64,000 nucleotides of DNA, from the NCBI GenBank assembly GCA_000827495.1, contig KN817592.1, forward strand, positions 46,177 through 110,176, written 5' to 3'. Below the pieces are notes generated by a model. The model was not told the origin of the DNA. It saw only the letters and a program-made list of their open reading frames with translations, and ran no database searches. Positions within the stretch are counted from its first letter, which is position 1, and each line of letters opens with the position of its first letter. Positions 34,301-46,231 of this stretch are shown one piece after another. The position numbers and the translations under genes are program-made. The stretch comes from Hypholoma sublateritium FD-334 SS-4. Taxonomy: Eukaryota > Basidiomycota > Agaricomycetes > Agaricales > Strophariaceae.

Positions 34301-35315
34301 CGGCGATCTCCGACGGGGACCTCGTCGATTCGCTGATCCACGGGTGCGCTGTTCTCCTATAATGATTTTATTCCCCCTGCTAAGTCGCCCGCCTCCCAGC
34401 CCCGAGCAGCACTGGGGCCTCATGCCGATGCACGCGGTGTGCTCGACCGTCATCCCGACGTACCTCATGTACGGCGTGGGCATGGGCTACGGGGCGCCGA
34501 ACCCCACGTCTTTCCCGCAGTGCGTCTATTTCTTCCCATCCCCGCGAAAAAGGCATAGCTGATCCTCCCCCCTTCATCGCCGTGTGCGCGCAGGTGGCTC
34601 GGCCAGAACTCGAAGCAAGGCAAGCTTGCGCGGCAGCTCGGCGACGTGCAGATCCGCATGCGGCTGAAGGTGTCTGGCGACAAGAGCGAGATCCGGCAGT
34701 CGTACATCCCTGCGCTGTTCCCGCACATTGTGCTGCCGCTACAGGAAGAGGGCTCGGTACGTCTTTTTCCTTTCCTACTACGCAAAGGCGGGCAGCTGAT
34801 GCTGTGTGTTGCTGCAGAGCATGGTCCCGGAGGTTATTCAGCGCATGGACGATTATTATCTGTCCAAGGAAGACTGGGACACGATCGTGGAGCTCGGCGT
34901 GGACGACAAGAAGGACGAGCTCGTGCTTAAGAATATATCGACGGCGACGAAGACGGCGCTGACGCGGAAGTGAGTCGCGCGGAGCAGCCGCACCATGAAT
35001 GTACGCTGACTGAATTCGCCTTGGGTAGGTACAACGCGAGCGAGCACCCTATCCCGTTCCACAAGACAGACCTCGGCAAACCCGCGAAGAAGCTTGCGGG
35101 TGGCCCGGCGCCCGACCTCGAAGAGGCTTATGTGAGTGTCTTTACGCTGAGTATCTTTAATGGATAGTAAACGTCGTGCTGCTTAGGTCGACGATATCGT
35201 GGAAGACGCCTCGGACGACGAGGCCAACAGCAAAGACGCCGATGACGTCACGAAGGACTCGCTCATCAAGGCGGCGAAGAAGCGCAAGGCCCCTGCTGCG
35301 AAAGCGAAGAAGTGA
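31380..35315 (+). CDS. RFC1: Replication factor C subunit 1 (clamp loader large subunit)
   Basis: Many small exons, roughly 1,000 aa. The 5' end is unusually split: exons 31380-31508, 31580-31601 (22 bases), 31653-31662 (10), 31715-31738 (24), then 31787 on. The N-terminus has a PCNA-binding-type LHLFFGP. A long Lys/Asp/Glu/Ser-rich linker follows. A BRCT domain contains GLSFVFTGELSSFSRDEA, RVVGQPSGKTDFVVLGDNAG and KKHGIKTLNEDEF. The AAA+ ATPase has Walker A GSPGIGKTTSA, MNASDSRSKK, Walker B CLIMDEVDG and the sensor region IICIANDRGAQK. The RFC1 C-terminal domain contains WLGQNSKQGKLARQLGDVQI, MDDYYLSKEDWDTIVELGV and YNASEHPIPFHKTD, ending in a basic tail. It loads PCNA onto primer-template DNA with Rfc2-5 in the nucleus. 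Confidence 0.95.
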
Positions 35316-35722
35316 TTTAGAATCTGGATTTTGAATACTACACGCATATGCTGCTCTTCGTAATTATGTTGTCCTTGCGCTCTCCGACGATTTTTCGTAT
35401 TTTTTTGGATAGATGAACCGTTTATGGTAGTATCGTACATGCCTGCATGAGTAGATTGTCAGAGCGCGATATCACCTGTACATATTTAATGTAATTTGAA
35501 TTCATTATGCAATGTATCCAACTGATGCCACTGTGGCGTGTGGCCTCGCGTAGCGCGCATCGCGTCAAGTCGCGTCGCCTCCATTGTTCCAATCATGTGA
35601 TCGCGAGGCGTTGAAATTGGAATTCATTTTGTTTTCTTCGACTCAACTTCGACTTGCCTTCCTCTCCTCACACACATACCATTTGATCCGAGGACACTTC
35701 GGCTCATATAACACCAACTAGA
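35316..35722. other. Intergenic
   Basis: 3' end of RFC1 and the promoter of the next gene; the bases before the ATG are rich in ct and ca. No gene is seen. Confidence 0.4.
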
Positions 35723-37176
35723 ATGCCATATCTCGCATTTGCCGACGCTCCACCACCATCAATGACGGTCGGAACCCCCACCGCGACGGCGGCCCAGGAA
35801 ATGCCTGAAAAGGCACCGGAGAAGGAGCCACCTGCACCCGCAACTGCAGGCGCGAATGCCGCCCCGACTGAAGACCGCCCCGCGAACGCCTACCCCGTGG
35901 TGCAGCTCGACGTCGCCGCGCTCTCGGACGCGGTCGCCGCCCGCCTCGCCGCGAGCCTGCTCGGGCATGTGCTCTTCCTGAAGAACCAGGTGCCGTTGTG
36001 AGTATACCCCCCACCTCCGACGCACCATATCTGACTGCGCCGCCCCTCAGCCCCGTCATGCAGCTGGGCCGCATCCCCAGCGGGAAGGTACGCGTCTCAC
36101 CACCCGCTCGCCTTGCACCGCTCCTGATGGCCCCTTCTGTTCTAGGCCGCCTCGCGCGCGCTGAAGCAGCGCACGGAGCTACTCGCGTCGTTCGACACGA
36201 TCTCGTCGCACCTCGACACGACGTTCTCCGCGCTTTCGACGGCGCTCGCGCGCTGTGCGGGGGCGCGCGCGGGGACGCGGGTGCAGGCGCACGTCGCGAT
36301 CCTCGTGGGCCCGAGCCTGGGCACGGCGAAGGCGAGGGTGATCATGGGGATTGACGGGCTGGAAGCGCGGATATGGGGCGCGCGCGAGGACAGTGGTGGT
36401 AAGATTGCGGGGGACGGTCAAGAGAGCGAGAGCGACGAAGATGAGGAGAATGAGGTGGGAAGCAGTGCAGACGACAGCGACGACAGAGCAGAGGAACCAG
36501 AGGTAAGTGATGATGATGATGACGATGACGACAACGAAGAGGAAGACGACGACGAAGACGACGACGCAGAATATGGCGAGGAGGAAGAAAGCGCCAGCTC
36601 CGACGACTCCCAACCAGCGAACAGTCCCCCCGCCCCGGGCCCGCCGCCTCCCCCCTACACATCGCACGCAGACGAACAGCGCTTCCTGCAGACCGCAGAC
36701 CGCCTCCTCTCGCGCACGCTCGCCGCCGCCGACGCTGACGGGCGCGGCATCTCCTCCGAAATGAGTGCGCCTCCCCCCCCTCTGCTCACACAACCGCCTA
36801 ACCGCCTAATTGCATTACAGCCCCGACGCAGACGCACGTCCTCCTCCGCGCCCCGCGCCGCTTCGCGCACCCCGCGTGGATCCCGCGGCAGGGCGTCAGC
36901 GCCAGCCTGGACGGCGCGCTGCGCGAGTTCATGGACAGGTCCGGGCTGGGGCTGGCGTGCGCAGACGGGTCTGCGTCGTCGAATAGAAGCGTCGCAGCGA
37001 GGAAGAATAATAAGGTCGAGGGAGTGTGGATCACCGCGCGGGATGGGCTGCATGTGCCCGTCGCTAATGTTGAGGGCGGCGCGGCGGGACAGGGCGGAGA
37101 GGGGCCCACGGACGATAAAGACGAAATGATCTGGTGGAGCTGGGATGGCAAGTTCGTGGGGTTCAACGACTGGTAG
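35723..37176 (+). CDS. Candidate p31comet / MAD2L1-binding protein
   Basis: Four exons (35723-35997, 36051-36087, 36146-36764, 36821-37176) give 428 aa. The pattern follows p31comet. A helix with LLGHVLFLKNQVPFPVMQLG resembles the YQRQQLPLPYEQL region. A coiled stretch (ASFDTISSHLDTTFSAL) precedes a strand AHVAILVGPSLGTAK. A long acidic insert (EEEDDDEDDDAEYGEEEE) and a Pro-rich loop follow. The C-terminus has THVLLRAPRRFAHPAW, WIPRQGVSASLDGALREF and WWSWDGKFVGFNDW. p31comet acts with TRIP13 to remodel Mad2 and silence the spindle checkpoint. The match is by pattern from memory, so it needs a profile search. Confidence 0.6.
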
Positions 37177-37426
37177 TGCGCGTTGTTCGTCGCGTTGTTT
37201 TTCTTCTCCCTTAGGGTCTCCGCATCTACATAGTTTTTACACATATATGCGAAATCAAATATTTCACTCAGAGTAATACTCTGTACATCCGGGGGTTACA
37301 TTACATAAATAGCTAGTATGTGCCAATAGGATACAGCGTGGTTAGACAACATTGCGACGAGGTATCATGTAGAAAGAGAATAGAAGATAAAAATAAAGCC
37401 CAAGATACACCACCCGCACTGCGCAC

Positions 37427-40271
37427 TCAGTCGCCCTCCTCCCGAGTGATTAACTCGCGTAGACCCAGCAGGTCCTGCGACTTGTCGAACATGAACTGCG
37501 AGTACTCCGCGCGGTGCACCTGCATGTTGTGCGCGTGGATGTCGCGGATTGCACTGCGCTCGAACGTGGTGATGACCTCTGGATCGGACCCGCTATTGGC
37601 ATCGCATCGCGAGCAAAAGAGGGCAAGATTAGTTGAATGAGCGGCGCTATCCTCGGCGAATAAACGTAGGGTGCACTCACAGGCAGAACCGGCACACCGC
37701 GATGCCGTCGACGGTCGCGCAGATGATGTCGACGTGGATGTCCTGGAGCATCTCCACCGACGGCGCTGGGTCTGGCGGTTGGGGCGGCGCGGCGCGTTCC
37801 TGGCGGGCGGGACTCTGTCCCGGGGGCGTCTTTCGCGGGGGGTGCTGGGTAAGCGTGGTTGCGTCCTTTTTCTGTTCATCGAATATGTATTAGAACGCGT
37901 TATGCGGTGTGCGCATGAACATACCCGACGCGGTGTGGGGGTGGAGGTCGCGTCCCGCGACGTGCCCTGGCCCGGCGGGACGACGCGCGAGGGCTTTCGC
38001 GGCGTCACGGTCCCCTCTCTCAACTGTCCCCAGAGCCGGTATCAGACAATTTGAACACACATATACGCACAGAAAATAAACGCACCCGCTGCACGTCAGC
38101 TACCGTCGCCTCCTCCCGCAGGCCCGCGTTCTCCACACGCAGGCGCCCAATCTCCTTCTGTGCCGCGCCGAGTAGCGCGCGCGCTTCCCTGCCCGCGGCC
38201 TCGGCCCGCTCGCATCGCTCCTCCACAGCCTTCAAGCGCGCGATCTCGGCCTCGAGCACCGCGACGCGCTCGCCGCTCGCCGCCGCCGCGGCGCGCCAGC
38301 ACTCGATCTCGTCGTCCGCCACCTCGCGGCGCTCAGCAGCGGTCTTAGCGTCGCCCTTCAGCCGCTCGATTTCCTCGCGCGCGTCACGGAGTGCCGCGCC
38401 CTGTACGCCCGCCGCGTGCTGCAGCGCTTCCACCCTCTTCCCGCCCTCGTCTATGCGCCACGCGCTCAACGCCGCCGTTTCCCGGAGTCGCGCGAGCTCA
38501 TCGTCTGCCGTCTTTGCGCGGGCGTCCGCGGCGAGCCCGCTCGCTCGCAGCTCCTGGACTTCGTGCGCGCGCTGCACGAGGAGCTCGGCGACGCGCGTCG
38601 CCTGGGCGCGCGCTTGGCTGTGCGCGCTTTCCCCTGCGGCGATGCGTCCCTCCGCGCTCTGCACGGCTTCCTTCAACGCAGCAACTTCCGCATGAGCCTC
38701 CGCAAGCCGTGTAGCGTACGCGCTCGACTCCTCCTGCGCGCGCGCCAGGGCCGCGGCTGCCGCGTGGGCATCCGCCGTACGCACGGCCGTCGCCTGGCGC
38801 CGTATCTCGGCGGCAGCGACGGCGTGCTCGCGCTCGACATAGTGCAGGCGCGCGAGCTCCTGCAGGACGGGCTTGAGATATGCGGCGATGGCGCTCACGG
38901 AATAGTGCTTCTCGTTCCCCAAGTTGCTGAGGCAGGAAAGGGCCGTGTCCAGCGGCGGGGTCGATTCGGTGTGCGCGGGGCCCGCCTCGGCGGCGTCGCG
39001 CTCGCGCGCGTCCTGGCGCAGGCGCGCGAGCTCCCGCAGGACGGGCTTGAGGTACGCGGCGATGGCGCTCGCGGAGTAGTGCTGCTCGGGCTCCAGGCTG
39101 CTGAGGCGGGCGATGGCCGTGTCCAGCGGTGGGGTGGTATCGGAGTGCTGGCGGCTTGCGGGTGGCACGGGTATGGCTAAGAGGTCGGCAGCGTCCGCTA
39201 GGTCTGGGGCGGGGGCGGGGTCGGAGTCGAGCAGCTGGTCGATTTCGTTCGGGTCTGCTTCTGTCTCGTCCAGCTCGTCAATCTCCTCTGCGGAGTCTAC
39301 GAGGATCTCGTGCGGTCCAGTGTCTGATATGCGGGAGGGGCCTGCGACTGCCGGCTCGGATGTGCGTGATGGCCCTGCCACGGCTGCGGCACGCGGCGGG
39401 CTGCCTGCGCGATGTGCGATGGATGCTTGCCTGGGCGTTGCGCCTGCTTGAAATATGCGTGATAAGCGCATTATTCACAGGTGAGTGGGAAAACATACTC
39501 GGGATCACGGTGTGCGGCGAGTCTGTCCTGCGACGCAAGGAGGATGAGCCCATCGTATCTGTCAGGGGCGTTCAGCGATCGTAACACTGCATATAGTCAA
39601 GCATGCGCACTTGAACTCGGAGCTGGAGGCGATTGCAACTGATTGTCGGTGCGCTGCAGGGACGCGGGTGGGACGGGATGGCTGTTTGACACGCGCCTCT
39701 GAGTTGGGACTGGGGAGGCGATTTGTGTGGCGGAGGCGGGCGGAGGCGTCGTCGAATCCGATATCTGCACTCTCTTGTTCCGCTGTTCGCCATCCTGACT
39801 GAACTTGCGCTTCCGCCCTGGCCCTTCTTTGGTCCTTGCCTTTTCGTCGGCCGCGGCCAGGAGCTGCGATTGCGTTTTCCCTACAGGAGCCGCCGTCAAG
39901 ACCCCACTCTTCCGGAACGGACAGCACTCACCTTGGCCCTGGGTCATCCCGAATCGGCCCCTCGTCGAGACCCAGCCGTAGGTGTCCCCATTGCACCAGA
40001 GGCACCGATCACGATGCTCGGGGTGGAAAACAAGATTGGTGGTGTCGTCCGGCCCACGCCACGGCTCCCATGTATCTGAAAGGCGCGCATAGAGCGCCAT
40101 GTTTCCGGGGGACTGGTCCAGGTATATGTCGCCAGGGCGCCCATAGTCCAGCGTAGGTGGCCCCGTGCCGAGGAACTCGCTGAACCCGTAGGACTGTTTC
40201 AGCTTCTGAAACGTGCGGAGAGTCTGCAGCGCCTGGTGCTTGCGATTGCGATTGAACACGGAGCCCAGCAT
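37427..40271 (-). CDS. Coiled-coil protein with Cys motifs and an internal duplication, unknown function
   Basis: Six exons, about 840 aa. Exon 1 starts at 40271 (MLGSVFNRNRKHQ) and contains GFSEFLGTGPPTLDYGR and a possible zinc site, HPEHRDRCLWCNG, with a later CC. Two 52-base introns, donors gtgcgc and gtatgt, link it through a short exon to the long coiled-coil exon. That exon has an acidic SAEEIDELDETEAD segment and then two copies of a 58-residue unit (TPPLDTA... HYSxSAIAAYLKPVL), followed by about 250 residues of Ala/Glu/Arg-rich coiled coil. The final exons add a Pro-rich part and ICATVDGIAVCRFCLG, a second CxxC site. The frame is continuous only if the parts are joined, which is why they are given as one gene. 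It is divergent from ADE2 with only 180 bases between the ATGs. Confidence 0.65.
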
Positions 40272-40451
40272 TAGAGGAGATGGGCGATCAAGGGAGATTA
40301 TGAATTCAGTGCCATCGCCTCGATGCCATCTCGTTGAAGTGTGAACAAGTTGCTAAATTTACGCGCATGAAAGGCTTTGATCGACCGTGAGAAGAGCTTA
40401 ATCGAGCGTTGGCGGCCGATTGCCAAAATTTCGGCTACCTTCCTGCACACC

Positions 40452-42413
40452 ATGTCGGAAAAGATTGTCGGAATTCTTGGTGAGCGTGAGTCTCCTGTGC
40501 GTAGAGCTGGGAGCCTTTCTGACACATGGCGCACTAGATTTTCCACTTTCCGCGCGCGGATGTGAAGCCGATTCTTCTGAGCAGGGGGCGGCCAGCTGGG
40601 GCGCATGCTCGCGGCATCGGCCTCGCTTTTAAACGTCAAGGTTGTCATTCTCGACGCGGGAGATAATGGCCCCGCGAAGCAAATCCTCGCGCCGTCAGAA
40701 CCCCGCCTTGCCCACATCGACGGATCGTTTGCCGATCCACAAAAGATCCGGGAGCTAGCAAGCAAGGTCGACGTCCTGACCGTCGAGATCGAGCACGTCG
40801 ATGCAGCTGCCTTGGAGGACATCCAAACGACGACCGGCCTCCAGATCCATCCCAGTCCGTCCGCCATCCGGATTATCCAAGACAAATTCCGCCAGAAGGA
40901 GCACCTTGCCTCGAACCACCTGCCCGTCTCTGATTTCGTTGCAGTTGACTCGACAGTGGAGTCCATCTCGGCGGCCGCGACGCAGCTGGGCCTCCCGCTG
41001 ATGCTGAAGAGCCGCACTCTTGCCTACGACGGACGCGGCAACTTTGTTCTGCGCGAACTTTCCCAAGTCCCAGAAGCTATCGCGTTTCTGAACAATCGCC
41101 CGCTGTATGCCGAGAAGTGGGTCCCGTTCACGAACGAGATCGCGGTCATGGTGGTGCGCACGGTGGATGGGGAGCTGCAGTCATACCCTGTGGCGGAGAC
41201 TGTACACAAGGACAACATCTGCCACCTTGTGTTCGCGCCCTTGCGTAGTCGCGATGCGTCGCTTTCGCAGCGCGCCCGAACTATTGCCGAGAACGCTATC
41301 AGGTCGTTCACTGGCGCTGGAATATTTGGGGTGGAAATGTTCTTGATGCAAGACGGTATGTCTTCTAACTTTTTGCTACCCCACACAGCTAACGCAAAGC
41401 CAAAGGTAAAATATTCATAAACGAAATCGCGCCGCGTCCCCACAACTCCGGGCATTACACAATCGAAGCCTGCGAAACGTCACAATACGAGAACCACCTG
41501 CGCGCGATCCTCGCGCTCCCCCTCGGCTCGACCGCCCTCAAGGTCCCCTCCAGCGCGATGCTCAACCTCATCGGCTACTCCGCCAATATGTCCGAGATCA
41601 CAGCCATCACCACCGCCGCGCTCGCCGTCCCCGGCGCGTCTGTGCACCTCTACGGCAAGGCCGAGTGCCGTAAGGGCCGCAAGATGGGGCACATCACCGT
41701 CGTCGCCCCCTCCGACGCAGAGCTGCGCGCGCGCCTGCGCCCGCTGCTGCAGGCGCTCCCCGACGCGACGCCCGCCGAAGTCGACCGCTTCGCCCCACCG
41801 CCGCCCGTGCCCGGCGCGGGCTTCGCGGACGCGCACCCGCTCGTGGGCATCATCATGGGCTCCGACTCGGACCTGCCCGTGATGCTCCCCGCCGCGCGCA
41901 TCCTCGACCGCTTCGGCGTCCCGTACGAGCTCACGATCGTCTCCGCGCACCGCACGCCGGACCGCCTCGTCGAGTACGCGCGCAGCGCGGCGGCGCGCGG
42001 GCTGCGCACGGTGATTGCGGGTGCGGGCGGCGCGGCGCACCTGCCCGGGATGGTCGCGGCGATGACCGCGCTGCCTGTTATCGGCGTGCCCGTGAAGGGG
42101 AGCACGCTCGACGGCGTCGACTCGTTGCATAGTATCGTGCAGATGCCTGTGAGTTTTTCTGTGTCCTTTCTCCGTCGCCAGGCGTCGAGCTCACTGGCGT
42201 CATAATTAATAGCGCGGCATCCCGGTGGCTACCGTTGCCATTAATAATGGCGTCAACGCGGGGCTGCTGGCTGTCCGCATCCTGTCAGCTGGTATTCCGG
42301 GCCTGATTGGCGCCATGGATGAGTACATGAAGGAGATGGAGCAGGAGGTCCTGGGGAAGGTCGAAAAGCTGCAGGAAGTCGGATGGGAAAAGTACGTCGT
42401 GAAGAAGACATAA
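40452..42413 (+). CDS. ADE2: Phosphoribosylaminoimidazole carboxylase
   Basis: Four exons (40452-40479, 40585-41355, 41406-42148, 42213-42413) give 580 aa, the usual length of fungal Ade2. The first exon is just 28 bases and splits the GGGQLGRML dinucleotide-type loop. The PurK-like ATP-grasp half includes [49 protein letters not shown] and [18 protein letters not shown]. The C-terminal PurE half has [40 protein letters not shown] and [15 protein letters not shown], containing the active-site Ser/Asp and His residues. It catalyses the AIR carboxylation step of purine synthesis in the cytosol. ade2 mutants of yeasts accumulate red pigment. Confidence 0.97.
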
Positions 42414-42755
42414 GTATGAGTATTGGAGTTTTACATAAAATATGCTCCTTCTAATAATGATGACGGGGCAGATTATTTTGTGACACAGTGAAATAGCCAT
42501 GATCTTGAGCAGCACACCATTAACCTCCTCGGGAACCAAGATCATATTCAACCTTGGCTTCCTAAATTATTTGAGTCTCTCCGACAACGTGCTTTTCACC
42601 TGTGCCAAGGCCCTTGGCCATACCGCCACGATGTGGGCTTTGTAAATGTATATAACCCCACCGCGATGTTTTTTATTGTGCAAGAACTTTCGTCTCCCAC
42701 CAGCGTCTCCCAGCTTTTATCACACACTCTTTTATCACTTTCTTTTCAATCTCAA
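42414..42755. other. Intergenic
   Basis: Between ADE2 and the pectate lyase. It ends with the lyase promoter. No gene is seen. Confidence 0.4.
42649..42655 (+). promoter_or_regulatory. Probable TATA box of the pectate lyase gene
   Basis: gtatataaccc lies about 105 bases before the ATG at 42756 and upstream of a ct-rich leader, a setting expected for an inducible secreted enzyme gene. Confidence 0.45.
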
Positions 42756-44152
42756 ATGAAGTGGCAGCCCGCTTTCTACGCATTCGCCCTCTTGCAACTC
42801 GTCTCGGTGCGTGGTCATTCTCATGTGCATATTTCCATACTTCGAATACTGACATGTCAACCAGGGGGCTACTGTAGCTGTCAAGAAACCTTCGACTTCT
42901 GATATCGCTACGCTGGGCTATGCCACGCTGAACGGGGGGTGAGCGTGCCATTAACTCCATTGCCCCGTACCCTCGCCTTGCTGACTGCCAATTCGCGTCG
43001 ATCAAAAGGACCACGGGCGGTTTAAAGGGCACAACGACGACCGTCACGACCCTTGCGGAGCTCAAGGCCGCCGTGGCGGGCAACAACAAAAAAATCGTGA
43101 TGGTCTCCGGTGAGCACGAGCTGGGTATCCTGCCGCGTGGGACTTTAATTAATGACGATCCTCGTCTGGGCGCTTAGGCACGATCACTGGCGCCACGGTG
43201 GTCAGGGTCGGCGATAACACGTCCATCATCGGGAAAACCGGCTCGTGTAAGCGCCCAACTTTTTATTGAGCATTCGTTCGCATCTGATATGTTGGGTGGG
43301 CATCAAGCGCTCGTTGGCGTGGGTCTGCGCGTGCTCGATGCGACGAACGTTATTATACGTAACGTGAAGATCTCCAAGGTCCTCGCGTCGTCCGGGGATG
43401 CGCTCGCTATCCAGAACTCGAAGCAGGTTTGGGTGGACCACGTTGATCTCTCGAGCGACAAGAATAATGGCAAGGTCAGTACCTAGAATTTAGATAACAG
43501 CAGCGGACTGTAAACCAATACCGATCCTTGCATATCATAGGATTTGTGAGTCAGCAATTTCCCTGAAGCGCGATTCACATATGCTAACCTTGGCACCCAA
43601 TACGCAGCTACGACGGGCTGCTGGACATCACGCACGGGTCCACAGGCGTCACCGTAACCAGCAGCAAGCTCTCGAACCACTTCAAGGCGATGCTCATCGG
43701 GCACTCGGACACCAACGGTGCTGAGGACAAGAAGATCACAGTCACGCTCGCGAACAACCTCTGGAGCGGGCTCAACTCGCGCACGCCGTCGTTCCGCTTC
43801 GGCACAGGCCACCTGTTCAACAATTTCTTCGAGAAGAACGTCGATGGGATTAATACGCGAAAAGGTGCGACGGGCTTCCACCTGAAAATCGTTATTTTTT
43901 GAAGATGACGTTTGCAATCGCGTAGGCGCGCAGCTCCTCGTCGAGAACAACGTATGGACCGGGACCTCGAAGCCGCTCTTCGCAGAGGGGGGATTCGCGG
44001 TCGCCCGCGGGAACGACTTCGGGGGCGTGAACTTCAAGAATGCCGTTGCGACGGGTACGTTCACCAAGGCGCCGTACGCGTACACCCTTCTAGCGGTTGG
44101 CGCGGTCAAGGCGGCGGTGACAAAGGACGCGGGCCAGACCCTCACATTCTAG
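42756..44152 (+). CDS. Secreted pectate lyase, family PL1
   Basis: Multi-exon gene. Exon 1 (42756-42806) encodes a signal peptide MKWQPAFYAFALLQLVS. The parallel beta-helix core follows with PL1 hallmarks: LAELKAAVAGNNKKIVMVSG, GLRVLDATNVIIRNVKIS, VWVDHVDLSSD, YDGLLDITHGS, SNHFKAMLIGHSD and SRTPSFRFGTGHLFNN. The Asp of WVDH and of DGLLDITHG belong to the calcium site, and the Arg in SRTPSFRFG is at the catalytic position. One exon is only 5 bases (43541-43545), supplying the DF between NNGK and YDGLL. The enzyme cleaves de-esterified pectin by beta-elimination outside the cell, suggesting a plant-associated or litter-decaying lifestyle. Confidence 0.93.
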
Positions 44153-44622
44153 ACGCATGAACTCCAACACCTGTAATTGGGACATAAGAAACCAGGGGTT
44201 TGATAGAATACATTCTTCAGTGAACCAAGCCTGATTTTTGAACACCAAAGTTGCGTGATATGGGCCGGTCGGACCAATGGTGTATTCGAAAGTAGCAGAA
44301 AAGTCATAGATGCGCGCGGACTGACCACATGTCGCTTCGAGTAGGAATATGTGTATTTCGTTGACGACTCCAGAGCAGTAAAGTAAAGAATATTTCCGCG
44401 AAGTTTTGGTATTCGAAGTGGAGGTAGAACGAATTTCGAATGCAGTCGTCCCCAAAAATTATCCTGCCGACGGCCGTCGGCAGCTTGCGAGCCCGAAACG
44501 ACCCGAGCGGCGAAGGACCCGTGACGCGGTGCGGAACTCCACGCCGGTCCACGGAGCAGCCTGCAGCATTTATTTCCCCAGGTTGCTCTCTGACCACCAC
44601 CACCAAAATCCTCCATCCCACA
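44153..44622. other. Intergenic
   Basis: Promoter region of malate dehydrogenase, with a caccaccaccacc-like leader just before its ATG. No gene is seen; minus-strand open frames here run into the dehydrogenase and are shadows. Confidence 0.4.
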
Positions 44623-45907
44623 ATGTTCGCCCGTTCTGCTGCTCGCGCCTGGACCGCGCCCGCGTCGCGCGCCTTCTCTGCCTCGGCAGCAAACCTCACC
44701 AAGGTCGTCGTCCTCGGTGCTGGAGGAGGAATTGGCCAACCTCTCTCCCTCCTTCTCAAAAGTGACCCCCTCGTCACATCCTTGAACCTCTACGATATCC
44801 GTGGTGCTCCCGGAGTTGCCGCCGATGTTAGCCACGTCGATACCGCCAGCGAGGTACGTGTTATGTTCGCAGATTAGGTGAAATAAGCTTAGACCAGATT
44901 GTGAAGGTTACCGGCTACGCTGCTGATCAGCTCGACCAAGCTCTCGAGGGTGCTGAAGTTGTTGTCATCCCCGCTGGTGTCCCAAGAAAGGTCGGAGAAT
45001 TTTTTAAGCGCTTTAAAATGTATTGACTGACTTGTTTGCTACAGCCTGGAGTAAGTCGTGCTCGCCTGTAATTCATTCCATCATACTGACCTATTCTAGA
45101 TGACCCGTGATGACCTCTTCAACGTGAGCCAAAAAACCTTCGAACTTTCTCTCTTCGCTTGCTGACGAGAATGACCAGACCAACGCATCCATNGTCCGCG
45201 ACCTTGCTTCCGCAATTGGCCGNGTCGCCCCCAAAGCCCACATCCTCGTCATCTCTAACCCGGTCAACNCCACCGTCCCCATCGTCGCTGCCACTCTCGA
45301 GAAGGCCGGTGTCTTCGACCCCCGNCGCCTCTTCGGTGTCACCACTCTTGACGTCGTCCGCGCCGCCCGTTTCCTTGCCGGAGTCAAGGGCGCCAAGCCC
45401 GCCGACACTGTCGTCACCGTTGTTGGTGGCCACAGCGGACCCACGATCGTCCCTCTCCTCTCGCAGACCAACCTCGGCAAGGATGTTGCCGGCGAGACCT
45501 ACGACAAGCTTGTGTTCCGCATCCAGTTCGGTGGTGACGAGGTCGTCAAGGCAAAGGATGGTGCTGGAAGCGCTACCCTGTCCATGGCGTACGCCGGTGC
45601 CAAGTTCACCAACGCGCTCCTGCGGGGATTGAACGGCGAGAAGGGCGTTATCACCCCCACTTTCGTCAAGAGCCCTCTGTTCGCGGACCAGGGCATCGAC
45701 TTCTTCTCGTCTAACGTCGAGCTCGGAGTAAGTCGCGTCATACATCCTGTTCTTAACACCGCTAATTTTTCTGTTTCCCAGCCTGATGGTGTCAAGGAGA
45801 TCTACCCCATTGGTGACATCTCCCCCGCTGAGCAAAAGCTCCTTGAGGCATGCCTGCCTGAGCTCAAGAAGAACATTGAGAAGGGCAAGTCTTTCGTTGG
45901 CGCTTAG
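44623..45907 (+). CDS. MDH1: Mitochondrial malate dehydrogenase
   Basis: Six exons (44623-44853, 44907-44990, 45045-45050, 45100-45123, 45179-45727, 45782-45907) give 339 aa. The third exon is only 6 bases and codes for Pro-Gly; the fourth has 24 bases. The N-terminus has a mitochondrial presequence ([18 protein letters not shown]). The Rossmann loop is [17 protein letters not shown]. The substrate loop is [15 protein letters not shown] with the catalytic-loop arginines. [24 protein letters not shown] and [14 protein letters not shown] follow, the last with the active-site His. Four N bases (45193-45325) lie within codons and keep the frame. It interconverts malate and oxaloacetate in the TCA cycle. 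Confidence 0.96.
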
Positions 45908-46231
45908 ATGTCGTTAGATGTCGTAGAGTCATATATCCACTCGCATTGCATATATATATCCTTGGGGCTGGACTTTTTTACGCGCACCTAAGTTATCACT
46001 TCTTTTATGGTTATGAGTTGGTTCCAACTACTAAGTTTGGAAAAGTATCTCCAGCACCTGTGGAAAAATATAGGATGACAAACAAATGGTCTTTCCTTGC
46101 GAGGGGGTTGTAGGTGAGGGCGCGAGGAAATGTTACGTAATCTATGCCGCCGCGCGCCTAATCCGGCTCAGCTGTAGGCTCACGAAGCTTTGACTCCATC
46201 GTTCCTGTCGACGAGAAGCCTCCGCCCAAAG
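45908..46231. other. Intergenic
   Basis: Starts with a short duplication (ttagatgtcg twice) at the dehydrogenase stop. No gene is seen. Confidence 0.4.

Noticed and set aside
38416..39180. Plus-strand 254-codon open frame over the coiled-coil gene.
   Set aside because: It is antisense to a clearly coding, repeat-bearing frame and has random composition.
41480..42130. Minus-strand 216-codon open frame over ADE2.
   Set aside because: It is antisense to the conserved PurE region; very Arg/Ala/Gly-rich and without motifs.
45119..45835. Minus-strand open frame over malate dehydrogenase.
   Set aside because: Shadow of a conserved enzyme exon.
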